Below, in pieces: positions 5,421 through 6,608 of a stretch of 6,608 nucleotides of DNA (positions are counted from its first letter, which is position 1; each line of letters begins with the position of its first letter). The stretch spans positions 1-6,608 of the forward strand of contig JANWHV010000056.1 in the NCBI GenBank assembly GCA_025450255.1. The letters are read 5' to 3'. This DNA is from Chloroflexota bacterium. Its GTDB lineage: Bacteria; Chloroflexota; UBA5177; JANWHV01. Below the pieces are notes generated by a model, which searched no databases, was not told where the DNA came from, and saw only the letters and a program-made list of their open reading frames with translations. The translations under genes were made by a program, and so were the position numbers.

Positions 5421-6262
5421 TCCCTCTCCTGGCGAGGCGTGCCGCCGATTTGTCCCGGCCTGACATAGACGCCGACCGTGCAATGCTCGACAAAGCCCAT
5501 GCGCCGATGGGGACCGGCGCCGTTAAATGTCGGTACGGATAGTGCCACCCTGTAGCCGCGGTTCCGGGCATCGTCCAACGCCGCCAAGATCATCGCCGCG
5601 GCGAGGCCGCGCTTCCGTAGCTCCGGCGCCGTCGCCACGCCATAGACGCCCGCGATACCGGCGTGCAACAGCAACGACGACGCGGCCACCGGCTCGCCGT
5701 CAAGAATCCCTACGAAATGTCGCCACGGCGAATGCTCGCCGTAGCCGAGAGCGGCATACACGTCCAGGTACAATGCCGCGGTTTCCGGCAGCGTCTGATA
5801 GCCCTTTCCGCAGGCATCGAGCCAGGACCTGAAGGTCCGTGCGTCATGTACGACGTCGATCGACAACCCGCTGGGCCGCGGACGACCCAGCCTGGATTTG
5901 TTTAGATCCGTTAGCATTGCCGAGTGCTCGAGAAAAAAACTAAAGCCATGCGTCGCCAGCAGATCGCCGAGATTGGCGGGTCTTGTGGCTGGGCTGACGG
6001 TCCAACTCATGGGCAAGCCGGGGTCAAACCGTGCCAGTGTCTGATCGATCCGGGCTTCGACCTGTTCCGGGTGCAGCCTCGTCAGCCATACGGCGTTAAA
6101 TTGCGCGTCGTGCACGCCGGTGACCCACCACACCAGATCGCCGTCATCGTGAAACCGCGCGCCGGGTTGGTGCCGGCCAAAAATACCCAATTCCTCGCAC
6201 ATGTTCGCTTCGATCGCGTCGACGAGCGCGGAGGATGCCAGGCTGTCAATTGGCAAGCTCAT
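5270..6262 (-). CDS. GNAT-family N-acetyltransferase
   Basis: A 330-residue protein. The acetyl-CoA-binding motif is seen at about 204-226 (AGVYGVATAPELRKRGLAAA), with the R-x-x-G-x-A pyrophosphate loop at 216-221, followed by a helix and GPHRRMGF (250-257), the usual final GF element. The common tyrosine before RRxGF is His252. Residues 13-125 form a divergent N-terminal region with WWVTG and HGFSFF segments, probably a degenerate second GNAT fold. The core ends near residue 269 (GVYVRPG). The remaining 60 or so residues are family-unlike, and residues from about 281 are encoded antisense to the 3' end of the EamA gene, so the natural stop may have been lost. ATG 6262 has a GGAG site at 6274-6277, 11 nt away, rather long. 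Acyl donor is expected to be acetyl-CoA; the acceptor is unknown. Confidence 0.88.
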   Translation of the reverse strand: MSLPIDSLASSALVDAIEANMCEELGIFGRHQPGARFHDDGDLVWWVTGVHDAQFNAVWLTRLHPEQVEARIDQTLARFDPGLPMSWTVSPATRPANLGDLLATHGFSFFLEHSAMLTDLNKSRLGRPRPSGLSIDVVHDARTFRSWLDACGKGYQTLPETAALYLDVYAALGYGEHSPWRHFVGILDGEPVAASSLLLHAGIAGVYGVATAPELRKRGLAAAMILAALDDARNRGYRVALSVPTFNGAGPHRRMGFVEHCTVGVYVRPGQIGGTPRQERDQTAGRVPTTPCTGNGEGVVLDFGAGSCAVTILPKTAAMPASCTGASDWR

Positions 6263-6382
6263 GTGTGTAGTTGCTCCAGGGTAGGCCGGCGCGGCGACGT
6301 GGGCAAGGCTGGTTCCACTCTACACCAAACATGCCTGAAGAATCGCGCTTCGCGGTGGATCTTCGCGCGCTGCTGTAGCATG

Positions 6383-6396
6383 GTACGTATGCGTAC
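6383..6396. promoter_or_regulatory. 14-bp imperfect palindrome upstream of the ClbS/DfsB-like gene
   Basis: GTACGTATGCGTAC is symmetric at 12 of 14 positions and lies in the 164-bp divergent region between the GNAT and ClbS/DfsB-like genes, 30 bp before the latter's ATG. It also carries TACGT twice (6384-6388, 6394-6398) 10 bp apart. It may be a repressor site. A TAGCAT -10-like box sits just upstream (6376-6381) but no good -35 box was found. The rest of 6263-6426 shows no further clear structure. Confidence 0.3.
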
Positions 6397-6426
6397 GTTC
6401 GCGCCAGGATAAGATTGGAGCGCGCC

Positions 6427-6608
6427 ATGGAATCGCGGAAGACCAAGGAGCAATTGCTGGATCTGGTCCGCGCCAAGCGCGCGGCGATTGAGTCAAGCAC
6501 GCTGGGTATCACGGACGAGGATTATCTGCTGCCGGGAGTGGCGGGACATCTGTCGGTGAAGGACATCCTCGCGCATGTGACCTGGTGGGAACTGCGCATG
6601 TTGCAACA
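6427..6608 (+). CDS. ClbS/DfsB-like four-helix-bundle (DinB-like) protein, N-terminal part
   Basis: An open frame begins at ATG 6427 and runs off the right edge after 60 codons. It is supported by a GGAG site at 6417-6420 with 6-nt spacing. The N-terminus (TKEQLLDLVRAKRAAIE, then DYLLPGVAGHLSVKDILAHVTWWE) matches the ClbS/DfsB family. The first helix is followed by a G-hyphen-x-h-S-V-K-D-x-L-A-H-h-x-x-W-E signature at about 40-55. These proteins have a DinB-type four-helix bundle; ClbS itself is the colibactin self-protection cyclopropane hydrolase, but most members are of unknown function. The conserved His51 is a common metal or active-site position in DinB-like folds. The C-terminal two thirds are outside the window. 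Confidence 0.82.
   Translation, partial: MESRKTKEQLLDLVRAKRAAIESSTLGITDEDYLLPGVAGHLSVKDILAHVTWWELRMLQ

Noticed and set aside
4499..5542. A 347-codon plus-strand open frame overlapping the exporter
   Set aside because: The translation is rich in Arg, Gly and His with no domain, while the other plus frame gives a clean ten-helix EamA protein.
5924..6412. A 162-codon plus-strand open frame opposite the GNAT gene
   Set aside because: No domain or convincing start site; the opposite strand carries clear GNAT coding sequence.
6410..6415. TAAGAT as a -10 box for the ClbS/DfsB-like gene
   Set aside because: Transcription would start after the ribosome-binding site at 6417-6420, and no -35 box lies at the right distance.

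Overview
The window is high-GC bacterial DNA, by eye in the mid-60s percent GC, with good sigma70-type promoters and Shine-Dalgarno sites. The gene set fits a soil or environmental heterotroph: a molybdenum hydroxylase tail, a LacI-controlled oxidoreductase cassette, a PecS/PecM-like pair, a GNAT enzyme and a ClbS/DfsB-like protein. Chloroflexota or Actinomycetota-like bacteria are reasonable guesses, but nothing in the sequence fixes the phylum. No rRNA, tRNA, CRISPR array, insertion sequence or prophage was seen.

Left part (1-3780, all on +). The window opens in the last 67 codons of a CoxL/xanthine-dehydrogenase-type molybdopterin subunit. A strong promoter follows (TTGACA-N17-TACCGT), with two LacI-type operators centred 21 bp apart over and just after the predicted transcription start. 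Downstream lie a LacI-family regulator, a beta-hydroxyacid dehydrogenase (3-hydroxyisobutyrate dehydrogenase family) and an M24 'pita-bread' hydrolase. The last resembles DMSP lyase DddP and creatinase in layout but lacks part of the usual metal-binding set. The three genes look like one autoregulated catabolic operon whose substrate is unknown.

Middle part (3781-5420). After a short convergent gap with hairpins, a PecS-like MarR regulator (-) and a PecM-like EamA/DMT exporter (+) diverge from an 88-bp region. Their -35 boxes overlap, and an 18-bp palindrome covers the exporter's predicted -10 box. The regulator's -10 box sits so close to its ATG that its mRNA may be leaderless.

Right part (5270-6608). 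A GNAT-family acetyltransferase (-) converges on the exporter gene and overlaps its 3' end by 151 bp, giving it an apparently accidental C-terminal tail. A divergent intergenic region with a 14-bp imperfect palindrome separates it from the start of a ClbS/DfsB-like four-helix-bundle gene cut by the window edge.

The most interesting items are the metal-ligand-poor M24 enzyme paired with an unusual beta-hydroxyacid dehydrogenase, and the two compact promoter-operator arrangements. I did not find evidence of a wholly new kind of system.
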